Part shown: piece by piece, positions 27,522 through 36,392 of the stretch | Numbering within the stretch: position 1 is the stretch's first letter | Layout: the number at the start of each line of letters is the position of its first letter | Translations under genes and position numbers: made by a program | NCBI RefSeq assembly: GCF_021183625.1 | Contig: NZ_CP089214.1 | Location: 2,790,001-2,854,000 of the forward strand | From: Nocardia asteroides | GTDB lineage: Bacteria; Actinomycetota; Actinomycetes; Mycobacteriales; Mycobacteriaceae | Reading direction: 5' to 3' | DNA: 64,000 bases | Notes under the pieces: model-generated | What the model was told of the DNA's origin: nothing | Seen by the model: the letters and a program-made list of their open reading frames with translations, nothing else | Database searches by the model: none

Positions 27522-28683
27522 GCCGCCCCGAGCGGATCACCCACAGGTAGGTGGCCACCGCGCCGATCACATCGACGGCGCCGAGCCAGGAGAGCACGGC
27601 CGGGCGCGGGATGGTCCAGATGGAGTCCTGGGCGAAGGACAGGATCCAGGGCACCCCGATCAGGGTGGTCACCAGCCAGTAACCGGCCAGGAGCCGCGCG
27701 CCTGCCGCCTGCTTCAGCGGGCCGTACAGCAGCCAGAGCACCGTCGGGACCAGCCACACCCAGTGGTGCGACCACGAGATCGGCGAGACCAGCAACCCGA
27801 AGATCTGCACCACGATCAGGGTGCCGAGCAGGTCGTCCGGGGCCAGCGCGCGCCAGGCCAGGAACGCGAGCACCGCCGCGACCAGCACCGCCACGATCCA
27901 CACCGGGCCGCTCTGCACGTCGTGCCCGAGCAGCCGGCTGAGCGTGCCGCGCAGTGACTGATTCCACACCGACCCCACCGGGCCGATCCGGTCCGCGTCG
28001 CCGAGCAGCGTGGTGAAGTAGCGCCGCGCGTCGGCCGGGGCCACCAGGAAACTGAGCCCGACGGTCGCGCCGAAGACCACCGCCGAGAAGACCGCGGCGA
28101 GCCAGCGCTTGCGCGCCACGAAGTACAGCCCGGTGATGGCCGGGGTGAGCTTGATCCCCGCGATCAGCCCGACCAGCCCGCCGGAGACCCACCACCGGCC
28201 GCTGCGCACCGCGAGCATCGCGCCGAGCACCAGGAAGACGTTCACCTGGCCGTAGTCGATGGTGGTGCGCACCGGCTCGGTCCACATCCCGATCGCCGTC
28301 CACCAGATCGCCGCGGTGCGCCACCCGGGTTCGGCTGCGGCCTCCTTGCCGAGCAGCAGCTCGAAGCTGATCCGGATCACGGCGTAGAGCCCGGCCACGA
28401 TGGCCAGCAGCCAGCCCACCGCGACCAGGGTGAACGGCAGGTAGTGCAGCGGGAGGAAGACCATCGCCGCGAACGGCGGGTAGGTGAAGGGCAGCGGGAA
28501 GTCGGGGGTCTTCTCCGAGTAGGTGAAGTCGTAGAGGGTGTCGTTCAGCAGCCCGGCCGAGCCGTCCACGTAGACGTGCAGGTCGACGACGTTCATCCCG
28601 TTCGGGACGACGAGCAGCCAGGTCAGCCGAGCGAGCAGGGAGAGGCCCAGTACCGCGACCGCCCAGCGCGGGTGTCGATTCAC
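27460..28683 (-). CDS. pimE: Polyprenol-phosphate-mannose-dependent PIM mannosyltransferase
   Basis: PimE adds an alpha-1,2-mannose to PIM4 to make PIM5 and higher polar phosphatidylinositol mannosides on the outer face of the membrane. The 407-residue GT87-family protein has about ten hydrophobic segments. The first loop holds MNVVDLHVYVDGSAGLLNDT, which carries the conserved aspartate used in catalysis, and later comes VRTTIDYGQVNVFLVLGAML and ISWSHHWVWLVPTVLWLLYG. The last 62 bp overlap the pterin dehydratase gene on the other strand. This supports a mycolata-type envelope. Confidence 0.92.
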   Translation of the reverse strand: MNRHPRWAVAVLGLSLLARLTWLLVVPNGMNVVDLHVYVDGSAGLLNDTLYDFTYSEKTPDFPLPFTYPPFAAMVFLPLHYLPFTLVAVGWLLAIVAGLYAVIRISFELLLGKEAAAEPGWRTAAIWWTAIGMWTEPVRTTIDYGQVNVFLVLGAMLAVRSGRWWVSGGLVGLIAGIKLTPAITGLYFVARKRWLAAVFSAVVFGATVGLSFLVAPADARRYFTTLLGDADRIGPVGSVWNQSLRGTLSRLLGHDVQSGPVWIVAVLVAAVLAFLAWRALAPDDLLGTLIVVQIFGLLVSPISWSHHWVWLVPTVLWLLYGPLKQAAGARLLAGYWLVTTLIGVPWILSFAQDSIWTIPRPAVLSWLGAVDVIGAVATYLWVIRSGRLSRRSEPADLSPEPAPRPVP

Positions 28684-28988
28684 ATCGCGAGCTTTCGAAC
28701 TGGCCGCGGCGGGACCCGGCGCGACGGCGGAAAGGGCTGCTCCACCTTAGCGGGAGCGGAATCGGCGCGGCGTCCCAGGCCCGACCTCGCTCGGCAGTAA
28801 CATAGGTCACACTGTCAACTCCGGTAACAGACGCTCGAGTGTCCCATCCAGCACTGGCACAGCTCGACGCGCGCATCGGGGCGGTGGCGCTGTACACGCG
28901 GCGACGTTGTCCCTAAAGTGACCCCGACACGATGGCGTTCTCGCCTTCGCGTCCCCCGATGTACCCGAAGGTAAGGACGGCTAGCCCA
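28684..28988. other. Divergent intergenic region, pimE / secreted protein
   Basis: This 305-bp stretch lies between the pimE start and the secreted-protein start. It must hold both promoters, but I see no clean promoter pair, palindrome or RNA. A longer N-terminus for the secreted protein could begin at 28932, within this stretch, but lacks a signal peptide start and is not favoured. Confidence 0.4.
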
Positions 28989-29774
28989 GTGCTTCGCACC
29001 CGATCGCGGATCGCCCTTTCCGCCCTCGCCCTCACGGCGAGCGCCACCCTGGCCGTGCCCGCCACCTCGGTGGCCGCCCCGGCGCCTGCGGCGACCGCGG
29101 CCGGCTACAGCGTGCCGATGGTTCCCGAGGGCGTCCCGGTGGACGCGCTCGCCGCCCTCGCCCCCGCCATCGCGGGCGCCATCGCCGGTCCGGCGGATAT
29201 CGCCGCGGGCCCGCAGGCCGCCATCCTCGACCAGGCGAAGGCACTGCTCGCGAGCCTGAACCTGCCGCCGCAGATCCGCTCGACGCTGGAGCGGATCATC
29301 ACGTTCCTCGACGGCAGCGGCGGCGGCGGCCCGGAGATCCCCGGCGACGGTCCGGTCATCGCGCAGTTCCTCTACCCCTCGATCGGCAAGGGCTGCATCA
29401 GCGCCTCCGCCGATTCGATCGGCACCGCACTCGCGGTTCCCGGCCCGGCCCAGCTGCCGCCGCCCGGACCGGCGTCCGGCCAGACCGGTTTCGTCTTCAC
29501 CGCGCTCGGCACCAAGGAGCCGACCGAGGTGCAGAACCCGCCGTTCACCGTGCAGTGGCTGAACCTGGACACCAGGCAGTCCGGCGTGCAGGTGCTGACC
29601 AACGAGGCGAAGATCAACCCGGGTGGCCCGGCCACGCTCTCGGCGATCGTCGACACCGGCCGCGGCCGGGTCGCCGCCGTGGTCTCCGGTTCGCTGACCA
29701 CCCAGGCCGACGCGGAGTCGGAGCCGCGCACCTGCTCTTTCCTGCCGACGCTCGGATTCTTCAGCGTCGCCTGA
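28989..29774 (+). CDS. Secreted alanine/proline-rich protein (Rv1157c-like position)
   Basis: The 261-residue protein begins at GTG 28989 with a Sec signal peptide (LRTRSRIALSALALTASATL, with AVPATSVAAPA as cleavage region). The middle is Ala/Pro/Gly-rich, with the helix QIRSTLERIITFLDG. The C-terminal half looks beta-rich (GTKEPTEVQNPPFTVQWLNL, then VDTGRGRVAAVVSGSLTT) and has cysteines that could form a disulfide. The function is unknown. Start choice: AAGGA lies upstream of the GTG and the signal peptide starts there. A strong terminator follows the stop. Confidence 0.85.
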   Translation: MLRTRSRIALSALALTASATLAVPATSVAAPAPAATAAGYSVPMVPEGVPVDALAALAPAIAGAIAGPADIAAGPQAAILDQAKALLASLNLPPQIRSTLERIITFLDGSGGGGPEIPGDGPVIAQFLYPSIGKGCISASADSIGTALAVPGPAQLPPPGPASGQTGFVFTALGTKEPTEVQNPPFTVQWLNLDTRQSGVQVLTNEAKINPGGPATLSAIVDTGRGRVAAVVSGSLTTQADAESEPRTCSFLPTLGFFSVA

Positions 29775-29787
29775 TATTTCCCGCCAC

Positions 29788-29824
29788 GACGGCGCCCCGC
29801 GAGCCACGCTCGCGGGGCGCCGTC
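29788..29824 (+). terminator. Strong intrinsic terminator after the secreted-protein gene
   Basis: GACGGCGCCCCGCGAG (29788-29803) pairs perfectly with CTCGCGGGGCGCCGTC (29809-29824). A further C-G pair leaves a 3-base loop. TTGTGT follows. It starts 14 bp after the stop codon, so it ends that transcript. Confidence 0.85.
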
Positions 29825-29844
29825 TTGTGTGATAGACCACAGGC

Positions 29845-30165
29845 ATGGTGAGCACCAGACGGTCGATCCGGAGCAGGCGGTCGCTGCTGTCCATTCGTTC
29901 CGAGGGGTCGATCCTGTCGATCGGCTCGGCCTACTCGATCCTGTCCGTCGGGAGCGTGGGGTCGGTGCTCTCGGTCGGTTCGGTGGGGTCGTTCGGCTCG
30001 CTGCTCTCGTCCGGGTCGTTCCTCAGCCTCGGCTCGGCCTTCTCCGGGCTCTCCCGCTGGTCACTGCTCTCCTGGCGCGGGCTGCACGCCGAGCCGGAGC
30101 GCAGGCCGGTGCTGCGCGTCGTCCCCGACGCGGAGCCGGATCCGGTGCGGCACAGCCAGACCTGA
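29845..30165 (+). CDS. Low-complexity Ser/Gly/Ile repeat protein
   Basis: The 106-residue protein consists, from about residue 13 to 76, of short repeats built on S-[IVFL]-[GS]-S (for example LSIRSEGSILSIGSAYSILS and VGSVGSVLSVGSVGSFGS), with a spacing of about 3-6 residues. A basic N-terminus and a short acidic/proline tail flank it. Such regular Ser/Gly/aliphatic repeats suggest a solenoid or fibrous fold, though this is inference. I recall similar unnamed proteins in other actinobacteria. The start codon has only a weak ribosome binding site. Confidence 0.72.
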   Translation: MVSTRRSIRSRRSLLSIRSEGSILSIGSAYSILSVGSVGSVLSVGSVGSFGSLLSSGSFLSLGSAFSGLSRWSLLSWRGLHAEPERRPVLRVVPDAEPDPVRHSQT

Positions 30166-30247
30166 CGCCGGCGCCGCCCGGCACCCGCCGCGGTCAGCGG
30201 ACGCGCGGTGCCCGGACCGGGATGCGGCACGGCTACTGCCGCCGCGA

Positions 30248-30967
30248 TCACCACTGCCCGTATTGCGGGCGCAGGATGTGGTTCCGGTCGATGCCGACGC
30301 CGTCGATCGCGCGCTTGTCGATCTCGAACTGGTGCAGGTGCGCTGCGGGGTGCACGAAGCCCTTGGGCGTTCCCCAGTCGTGCTGCCAGAACCAGGTCGC
30401 CAGCCCGGCCACCCTGGCCAGCTCGATGGTCGGCGCGTTGGCGTAGATGCCGGTGTTGCTCTTACCCACCACCCCGTTCCAGCCGAGCAGGTAGGGCGCG
30501 ATCAGGGTGGCGAACTCGACCGCGGTGGGGTTGTCGTCGATGGCGGCGTAGATCGGCCGGTCCTCCGCCCCGCCCGCCTCGAGGTGCAGCTCCAGCCCGC
30601 GCTCGGCGTGTTCGCGCCCGGCCGCGAGGCCGCCGCGCCAGTCCGCCGTCGGGCCCTTGCCGAACTGGTAGCAGGAGACGATCTCCAGTCCGGCGTCCCG
30701 CAGCTCGGCCACCTCGCCGGAGAGCAACGGCTTGCCCGCCATCCATTCGGCGCCCGGCCTGCGGTCGGAGACGTACCGGATGACGCCTGCGTGCCCGGCC
30801 TCCGCGATGGCCTCGGCCGAGGGAACGCCGCCGGAGTAGTCGATCAGGGTGCCGAGCGGGGCGGCGGAGGCGCCGGGGGCGCGCATTCCGACCGCAGCGA
30901 CGGCGGCTCCGGCGGCCGCGAGACCGAACACGGCGCGGCGGGAGAGGGCAGCGGAAGACGAGCACAT
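30248..30967 (-). CDS. DUF1906 glycoside-hydrolase-like secreted protein (Tat substrate)
   Basis: The 239-residue protein begins with a twin-arginine signal (LSRRAVFGLAAAGAAVAAVG, cleavage near APGASAAP), followed by a DUF1906 domain, a TIM-barrel fold like that of M. tuberculosis Rv2525c. Recognisable parts are GTLIDYSGGVPSAEAIAEAG, GVIRYVSDRR, IVSCYQFGKGPTADW, RPIYAAIDDNPT and TWFWQHDWGTP. The ATG at 30967 lies about 7 bp after AAGGAG; longer frames lack this. The substrate is unknown, but members are thought to act on cell-wall polysaccharide. Confidence 0.88.
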   Translation of the reverse strand: MCSSSAALSRRAVFGLAAAGAAVAAVGMRAPGASAAPLGTLIDYSGGVPSAEAIAEAGHAGVIRYVSDRRPGAEWMAGKPLLSGEVAELRDAGLEIVSCYQFGKGPTADWRGGLAAGREHAERGLELHLEAGGAEDRPIYAAIDDNPTAVEFATLIAPYLLGWNGVVGKSNTGIYANAPTIELARVAGLATWFWQHDWGTPKGFVHPAAHLHQFEIDKRAIDGVGIDRNHILRPQYGQW

Positions 30968-31134
30968 CGCAGGACTCCTTCGTGACCCCCCGTGCACCCT
31001 GTCGAACTCGAACGAACAGCGTGCCCGGCGCACCTTCCCCTGGTCACACGCGCCGGGAGCCTCGAACGTGGACTCATTCCACCACAACCCCACGCGAACC
31101 GCCAGACTCATGGACAACACCGGTCACAGCGGCG

Positions 31135-32328
31135 TCAGACGGCCTTCCCGATCCGCGCGCCCACGTCGATCACCCGGCCGGAGCCCGAGGTGAGCTCCTT
31201 GCGGATCACCGCCGCGACCTGCGCGACCACCTGCTTGCGGATCTTCGCGAGCGCGCCGAGCGTCGCCGCCCTTACCCCTTCGGCGGCGAGCTCGAGCCGG
31301 ATCTCGGCCGGGTCCGGCGGGTCGACGTCGATGACGAGCAGCAGTGGGTCGGCGGCGCGGGCGGCCAGCACCAGCGGCACCTCCAGCTCGGCCCGGTACC
31401 GGTTCGCCTTGAGCACGTCGACGGTGATGTCGAGCGCGACCGGGAGGGTGATGTCGTAGACCACCGGCTCGATATGGCCGGGCGCGGGCTCGCGGGCGCG
31501 CAGCGTCGGCAGCCGGACGGCGCCGCGCACGGTCACCGTCGCCCGGCGACCCGGTCCGGTGCGCAGCGGCCCGATCTCGATCGGCCTGCCCGCCAGCCGC
31601 TCCTCGAGCACCGCGTTCACCCGCTCCGGGGTGACCAGCAGCGGGAAGAAGCGCCTGCCGAACTCGGCGTAGTCGATCCAGTCGAAGGCCCACTCCGCCT
31701 CGGCCCTGCGGCGGTGCGCCGATTCGGTGCCCGCGACGATGGCCTCGATGTCGAAGACCCGGCGGCGGCGGGTCTGCGGGTCGGCCAGCATGGGGTTCAC
31801 CCGGTTGGCGACCTCGCGCTGCACCACGCCGGCGATGGGGTCGAGCAGCATCTCGTTCACGGCGTCGCCCGCCTGGGTGCGCAGCACCACGCTGACATCG
31901 TCGGGGCTGATGGCGGGGATGTCGATGACCACGAGCAGCGGGCTCGCGGTGCGGGCGTGCAGCGCGATCTCCACCGAGACAACGGCCTCCAGCCGCAACT
32001 TGCGCCCACCGAGCAGCGCCTTGAGCGCCAGCGAGACCGGAACCGTCACGGTGTAGTGCACGTGCGGGCCGTGCCGGACGATCCGCGGCTCCCCCACCTT
32101 GCCCTCGGCCACGAACCCGGCGAGCCCGGCCGGGCCGAGCTTGAACGGCCCGAAGGTGATCTTGCGCCCGGTGACCCCGGCGACCGCGGCGGCCACCCGC
32201 TCCTCGGTGACGGCGTGCGCGACGAAGCGCTCTCCGAACTCGGCGTACTCCAGCCACCGCTGCTCACGCGCGGGCTCCCGCTCCGCGCGCGGGGCCGGAG
32301 CGTGCGGTGTCTCGTCGGTCGGTCGCAT
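31135..32328 (-). CDS. Hypothetical protein with an internal domain duplication
   Basis: The 397-residue protein repeats one domain of about 180 residues. Copy one starts WLEYAEFGERFVAHAVTEER (about residue 25), and copy two WIDYAEFGRRFFPLLVTPER (about residue 218). Each is followed by a GR-x-I-x-x-GP segment (GRKITFGPFKLGP; GRPIEIGPLRTGP), a beta-rich stretch, and a PLLVVIDI / PLLLVIDVD motif. There is no signal peptide or membrane segment. I do not recognise a named family; the alternating strands and helix could suit a lipid- or ligand-binding fold. It is the only gene of its transcript and faces the osmoprotectant operon. Confidence 0.82.
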   Translation of the reverse strand: MRPTDETPHAPAPRAEREPAREQRWLEYAEFGERFVAHAVTEERVAAAVAGVTGRKITFGPFKLGPAGLAGFVAEGKVGEPRIVRHGPHVHYTVTVPVSLALKALLGGRKLRLEAVVSVEIALHARTASPLLVVIDIPAISPDDVSVVLRTQAGDAVNEMLLDPIAGVVQREVANRVNPMLADPQTRRRRVFDIEAIVAGTESAHRRRAEAEWAFDWIDYAEFGRRFFPLLVTPERVNAVLEERLAGRPIEIGPLRTGPGRRATVTVRGAVRLPTLRAREPAPGHIEPVVYDITLPVALDITVDVLKANRYRAELEVPLVLAARAADPLLLVIDVDPPDPAEIRLELAAEGVRAATLGALAKIRKQVVAQVAAVIRKELTSGSGRVIDVGARIGKAV

Positions 32329-32678
32329 CTCGTTCTTCCGAAAAACCTCAACCTGGGCAGCGGACACAGCACACGCTACGCGACGAGGGGGGAGCCCTGT
32401 CCTGCCGATGAGGGGGAGGCAGGACAGGGCTCGCGGGCGACGCTGCCGGGCGCCGCGCTCCCATCGTAAGCCCCCGGCGCCGAAACGCCACCCTCGCATC
32501 GGCCATTCAGGTTGGGCGGCAACAGTTTTCCTCGGCCCGATCGGAAGCTCGGGCAGGCGGGCGACCTCGGCCGGAGAGCGCAACGCGCCGCTCCCGGCGC
32601 GCGGAACGCCCGCTTCGCGGGGTCGGAGGGGTTAATCTGCAACCCAACACCGGGCCGTGGGAGGCAATCCTGGACACC
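32329..32678. other. Divergent intergenic region with a long hairpin
   Basis: This 350-bp stretch separates the duplicated-domain gene from the osmoprotectant operon. It carries a perfect 15-bp inverted repeat at 32392-32432 and should hold promoters for both sides. I see no further gene; short frames inside have no ribosome binding site. Confidence 0.5.
32392..32432. repeat. Perfect 15-bp inverted repeat in a divergent promoter region
   Basis: GAGCCCTGTCCTGCC (32392-32406) and GGCAGGACAGGGCTC (32418-32432) are exact reverse complements with an 11-base, G-rich spacer. No run of T follows on either strand, and the position is upstream of both flanking genes, so it is not an ordinary terminator. 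It could be a leader hairpin of the minus-strand gene or a protein-binding site. Confidence 0.6.
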
Positions 32679-33317
32679 TTGTGGACCTTCGTGGTGAACC
32701 GGCGCGCGCAGCTGCTCACCGATTCCTATCTGCATGTCTCGGCGGTGGTGCAGTCGGTATTCCTGGCCACCCTGATCGCGGTGCTGATCGGGATCCTGGT
32801 GTATCGCAGCCCGTTCGGCTCCTCGGTGGCGACCGCGCTGGCCAGCGCGGTCCTCACCATTCCGTCCTTCGCGCTGCTCGGGCTGCTGATCCCGATCTTC
32901 GGCCTCGGCGTCGCGCCCACCGTGATCGCGCTGGTGCTCTACGCGCTGCTGCCGATCCTGCGCAACACGATCGTCGGGCTGGCGGCGGTGGATCCCGCTG
33001 TCACCGACGCGGCCCGCGGCGTCGGGATGAACTCGATGCGGGTCCTCACCCGGATCGAGCTGCCATTGGCCTGGCCCGCCATTCTCGCAGGCATGCGGGT
33101 CAGCACCCAGATGATCATGGGAATCCTCGCCATCGCGGCGTACGCCAAGGGCCCCGGACTCGGCAACCTGATCTTCTCCGGGCTGGCCCGGCTCGGCAGC
33201 CCGACCGCCGTGCCGATGGCGCTGACCGGCACCGTGCTGATCGTGATCCTGGCCCTGCTGCTCGACGGGATCCTCGTCCTCGTCGGACGACTCACCATCT
33301 CGAGGGGAACGACGTGA
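32679..33317 (+). CDS. Osmoprotectant ABC transporter permease
   Basis: The 212-residue integral membrane protein (about five hydrophobic segments) belongs to the ProW/OpuCB permease family for glycine betaine, choline or related osmolytes. The signature loop that contacts the ATPase is VDPAVTDAARGVGMNSMRVL, with TRIELPLAWPAILAGMR after it. Start choice is difficult: TTG 32679 is the first normal start in frame, with GGGAGG 14 bp upstream, while GTG 32691 is an alternative. Its stop overlaps the ATPase gene by 4 bp (GTGA). It is the first gene of a complete four-gene OpuC-type operon. Confidence 0.9.
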   Translation: MWTFVVNRRAQLLTDSYLHVSAVVQSVFLATLIAVLIGILVYRSPFGSSVATALASAVLTIPSFALLGLLIPIFGLGVAPTVIALVLYALLPILRNTIVGLAAVDPAVTDAARGVGMNSMRVLTRIELPLAWPAILAGMRVSTQMIMGILAIAAYAKGPGLGNLIFSGLARLGSPTAVPMALTGTVLIVILALLLDGILVLVGRLTISRGTT

Positions 33318-34648
33318 CCGACACCGACCTGCACAAGTCCGCGGGCACCGACGCGGTCTCCGGCGTCGAGATCGTGCTCGACTCGGTGACCAAGCGGTAC
33401 CCCGGCAGCGAGAAGCCCGCGGTCGACAATGTCTCGATGACGCTGCCGCCCGGGGAGATCGTGGTCCTCGTCGGCCCGTCCGGCTGCGGCAAGACCACGA
33501 CCATGCGGATGATCAACCGGCTGATCGAGCCCACCTCGGGGAAGATCACCATCGGCGGCGAGGACGCGCTGCGGATCAACGGCGACCAGCTGCGCCGCAA
33601 GATCGGCTACGCCATCCAGCAGTCCGGGCTCTTCCCGCACCTCACCGTCGCCAAGAACATCGCGACCGTGCCGGGGCTGCTCGGCTGGGACAAGAAGCGG
33701 ATCGCGGCCCGGGTCGAGGAGATGTTGGACCTGGTCGGGCTGGACGCCGCGACCTTCCGCGACCGCTACCCGCGCCAGCTCTCCGGCGGCCAGCAGCAGC
33801 GCGTCGGGGTGGCCCGCGCGCTCGCCGCCGACCCGCCGGTGCTGCTGATGGACGAGCCGTTCGGCGCGGTCGACCCGATCACCCGCGGCTTCCTGCAGGA
33901 CGAGCTGCTCCGGCTGCAGGCCGAGCTGCACAAGACCATCGTCTTCGTCACCCACGACTTCGCCGAGGCGGTCAAGCTGGGCGATCGGATCGCGGTGCTC
34001 GGCAATCAGTCCCGCATCCTGCAGTACGACACCCCCGAGGCGATCCTGGCCGCGCCCGCCGACGACACCGTCGCCGGTTTCGTCGGAGCCGGCGCCGGGC
34101 TGCGGCAGCTCACGCTCACCCGGGTGAGCGATATCGAGCTGCACCCCACCCCGGCGGCGCTGGAGACCGACGACATCGCCGGGCTGCGCGCCGAGCTCGC
34201 CCGCAGCGGGGACTCCCTCGCGCTCGTGCTCGACGAGCGGCGCAGGCCGCTGCGCTGGGTCACCGCCGACCAGCTGGACCGCGCCGCCTCGCTCGCCTCG
34301 GTCGGCACCCCGGTGGCCGACTGGGTCGCGCGCCGCTCGACGCTGCAGGACGCGCTGGAGGCGCTGCTCGCCGAGCCGACCGCGACCGCCATCGTCACCG
34401 GCGACCGGAACGAGTACCTCGGCACCATCGCGGTCGACACGCTGGTCTCGCACCTCGCCACGGTGCGGCACGCGGCCGAATCGCCGGAGCACGAGGCGGC
34501 CAAGCCCCCGGCGGGCAACGCGTCCGCGGCCGACGACACCGCGAAGCCCGCGGCGGGCACAGCGCCCGAGCCGACCTCGGCGGCGGACGCGGAGGCGGCG
34601 GCCGGTGACACCGGCAAGCCGGGCAGCGGAACCTCGGAGCCTTCGTGA
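33314..34648 (+). CDS. Osmoprotectant ABC transporter ATP-binding protein with C-terminal CBS-like region
   Basis: The 444-residue ATPase has Walker A GPSGCGKTT, Q-loop AIQQSGLFPHLTV, signature LSGGQQQR, Walker B VLLMDEPFGAVD and H-loop VTHD. A CBS-like region follows (about residues 255-390: RWVTADQLDRAASLASVG, TAIVTGDRNEYLGTIAV), the position where OpuCA/ProV-type ATPases sense ionic strength. The last 60 residues are Ala/Pro/Thr-rich and disordered. Both ends overlap neighbours by 4 bp, so the operon is translationally coupled. Confidence 0.94.
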   Translation: MTDTDLHKSAGTDAVSGVEIVLDSVTKRYPGSEKPAVDNVSMTLPPGEIVVLVGPSGCGKTTTMRMINRLIEPTSGKITIGGEDALRINGDQLRRKIGYAIQQSGLFPHLTVAKNIATVPGLLGWDKKRIAARVEEMLDLVGLDAATFRDRYPRQLSGGQQQRVGVARALAADPPVLLMDEPFGAVDPITRGFLQDELLRLQAELHKTIVFVTHDFAEAVKLGDRIAVLGNQSRILQYDTPEAILAAPADDTVAGFVGAGAGLRQLTLTRVSDIELHPTPAALETDDIAGLRAELARSGDSLALVLDERRRPLRWVTADQLDRAASLASVGTPVADWVARRSTLQDALEALLAEPTATAIVTGDRNEYLGTIAVDTLVSHLATVRHAAESPEHEAAKPPAGNASAADDTAKPAAGTAPEPTSAADAEAAAGDTGKPGSGTSEPS

Positions 34649-35406
34649 GCACCGCGACCTCGACCGGCGCCGAGCGCAGGGCCGAGCGGCTGCGGCTGCT
34701 CGCCCAGCCGCTGCTCGTCGCGATCCTCGTCGCCGGAGTGCTGATCTGGGCCTTCAACCGGGATCTCACCGCGACCCAGGAGGCGAGCGTCAACGTCTCC
34801 AATGTCGCCACCGTGACCTGGCAGCACATCCTGATCACCGTCACCGTCGTGCTGATCGTGGTGGCGCTGGCGGTGCCGATCGGCACCCTGGTCACCCGGC
34901 CCGGCTGGCGCAGGCTGGCACCGGTCTTCGTCGGCATCGCCAATATCGGCGCGGCGGCTCCGGCGATCGGCCTGATCGTGCTCTTCTACCTGGTCACCAG
35001 CACCACCGGGTTCTGGATCGGGGTGGCGCCGATCGCCTTCTACTCGCTGCTGCCGGTGCTGCGGAACACCATCCTCGGCTACCAGCAGGTCGATCCGGCG
35101 GTCGTGGACGCGGGGCGCGGGCAGGGCATGTCGCAGTGGGCCGTGCTGCGGCGCATCGAGTTCCCGCTCGCGATTCCCTACATCCTGGCCGGGCTGCGCA
35201 CCTCGCTGGTGCTCGCGGTCGGCACCGCGACGCTCTCCTTCCTGGTCAGCGCGGGCGGGCTCGGCATCCTCATCGACACCGGCTACAAGCTGCGGGACAA
35301 CGTCACCCTGGTACTCGGCGCGGTGCTCGCGGTCGCGCTGGCGCTGCTGGTGGACTGGCTCGGCGCGCTGGCCGAGCAGTACCTGGGGCCCAAGGGGCTC
35401 CGGTGA
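34645..35406 (+). CDS. Osmoprotectant ABC transporter permease, second subunit
   Basis: The 253-residue protein is a second ProW/OpuCD-type permease with the ATPase-contact loop VDPAVVDAGRGQGMSQWAVL followed by RRIEFPLAIPYILAGLRTS. It has more membrane segments than the first permease, plus an N-terminal extension. Two different permeases encoded around one ATPase is the OpuC layout. GTG start within GTGA overlaps the ATPase stop, and its stop overlaps the substrate-binding gene in the same way. Confidence 0.94.
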   Translation: MSTATSTGAERRAERLRLLAQPLLVAILVAGVLIWAFNRDLTATQEASVNVSNVATVTWQHILITVTVVLIVVALAVPIGTLVTRPGWRRLAPVFVGIANIGAAAPAIGLIVLFYLVTSTTGFWIGVAPIAFYSLLPVLRNTILGYQQVDPAVVDAGRGQGMSQWAVLRRIEFPLAIPYILAGLRTSLVLAVGTATLSFLVSAGGLGILIDTGYKLRDNVTLVLGAVLAVALALLVDWLGALAEQYLGPKGLR

Positions 35407-36392
35407 CGACGGGCTGCTGTACGCGGCGGGGGCTGGGCGCGCTCCTGGCGGCGGCGGTCCTGGCGCTGACCGGGTGCGGGCTGGAGTCCGGCGGCGCGGT
35501 GCCGCTGAGCGTCGGGCCGGGCAGTATCCGGCCGGTGCCCGCGCTGGAGGGGGTCGCGGTGACCGTCGGCTCCAAGGACTTCACCGAGCAGCTGATCCTC
35601 GGCTACATCATCGAGTTCGCGCTCACCGCGGCCGGGATGGAGGTCCGCGACCTGACCAATATCCAGGGCTCGAACAGCCTGCGCGATTCCCAGCTCAACG
35701 ACCAGATCGACATCGCCTTCGACTACACCGGCACCGGCTGGATCAACTACCTCGGCAACGAGAAGCCGATCCCGGATTCGCAGGGCCAGTTCGAGGCGGT
35801 GCGCGACGCCGATCTCGCCGCCAACGGCATGCGCTGGGCCGCGATGGCCCCGGTGAACAACACCTACGCGCTGATCACCAGCGCGGCGTACGCGCAGCAG
35901 ACCGGGGTGCGCAGCCTCTCCGACTACGCGAAGCTGCTCAACTCCAACCCCGGCGCCGCCGTGACCTGCGTCGGCACCGAGTTCAACGTCCGGCAGGACG
36001 GCTACCCCGGCATGGCCCGCGCCTACGGCATCGACAACGGCAGCGCGCCCAAGCAGATCGTGCAGGACGCGGTGGTCTACAGCGCGGTGGCCGACGGCGG
36101 CTCCTGCCGGTTCGGCTCGGTGGCCGCCACCGACGGCCGTATCCCGGCGCTGGACCTGCTACTGCTCGCCGACGACCGCGCCTTCTTCCCCAAGTACAAC
36201 GCCGCCCTGGTGATGACCGACGCCTACGCCACCGAGCACCCCGAGGTGATCACCGTGCTGGAGCCGATCACGAAGCTGCTCACCAACGAGTCGGTGACCG
36301 AGCTGAACCGGCTGATCGACGTGGAGGGCAGGGAGCCCGCCGAGGTGGCGCGGGACTGGATGGTCGAGCAGGGCTTCGTCACGAAGGGGTAG
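35403..36392 (+). CDS. Glycine betaine/osmoprotectant-binding lipoprotein
   Basis: The 329-residue protein has a lipoprotein signal (LAAAVLALTGC, lipidated Cys about residue 25) and the OpuAC/OpuCC ligand-binding fold: VTVGSKDFTEQLILGYIIEF, IQGSNSLRDSQLNDQIDIAF, DYTGTGWINYLGN and GSVAATDGRIPALDLLLLAD. Aromatic residues in these loops commonly form the betaine cage in the family. It completes the transporter operon. The last 14 bp overlap the convergent MFS gene. The choice between betaine, choline and other osmolytes cannot be made from sequence. Confidence 0.93.
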   Translation: MTTGCCTRRGLGALLAAAVLALTGCGLESGGAVPLSVGPGSIRPVPALEGVAVTVGSKDFTEQLILGYIIEFALTAAGMEVRDLTNIQGSNSLRDSQLNDQIDIAFDYTGTGWINYLGNEKPIPDSQGQFEAVRDADLAANGMRWAAMAPVNNTYALITSAAYAQQTGVRSLSDYAKLLNSNPGAAVTCVGTEFNVRQDGYPGMARAYGIDNGSAPKQIVQDAVVYSAVADGGSCRFGSVAATDGRIPALDLLLLADDRAFFPKYNAALVMTDAYATEHPEVITVLEPITKLLTNESVTELNRLIDVEGREPAEVARDWMVEQGFVTKG

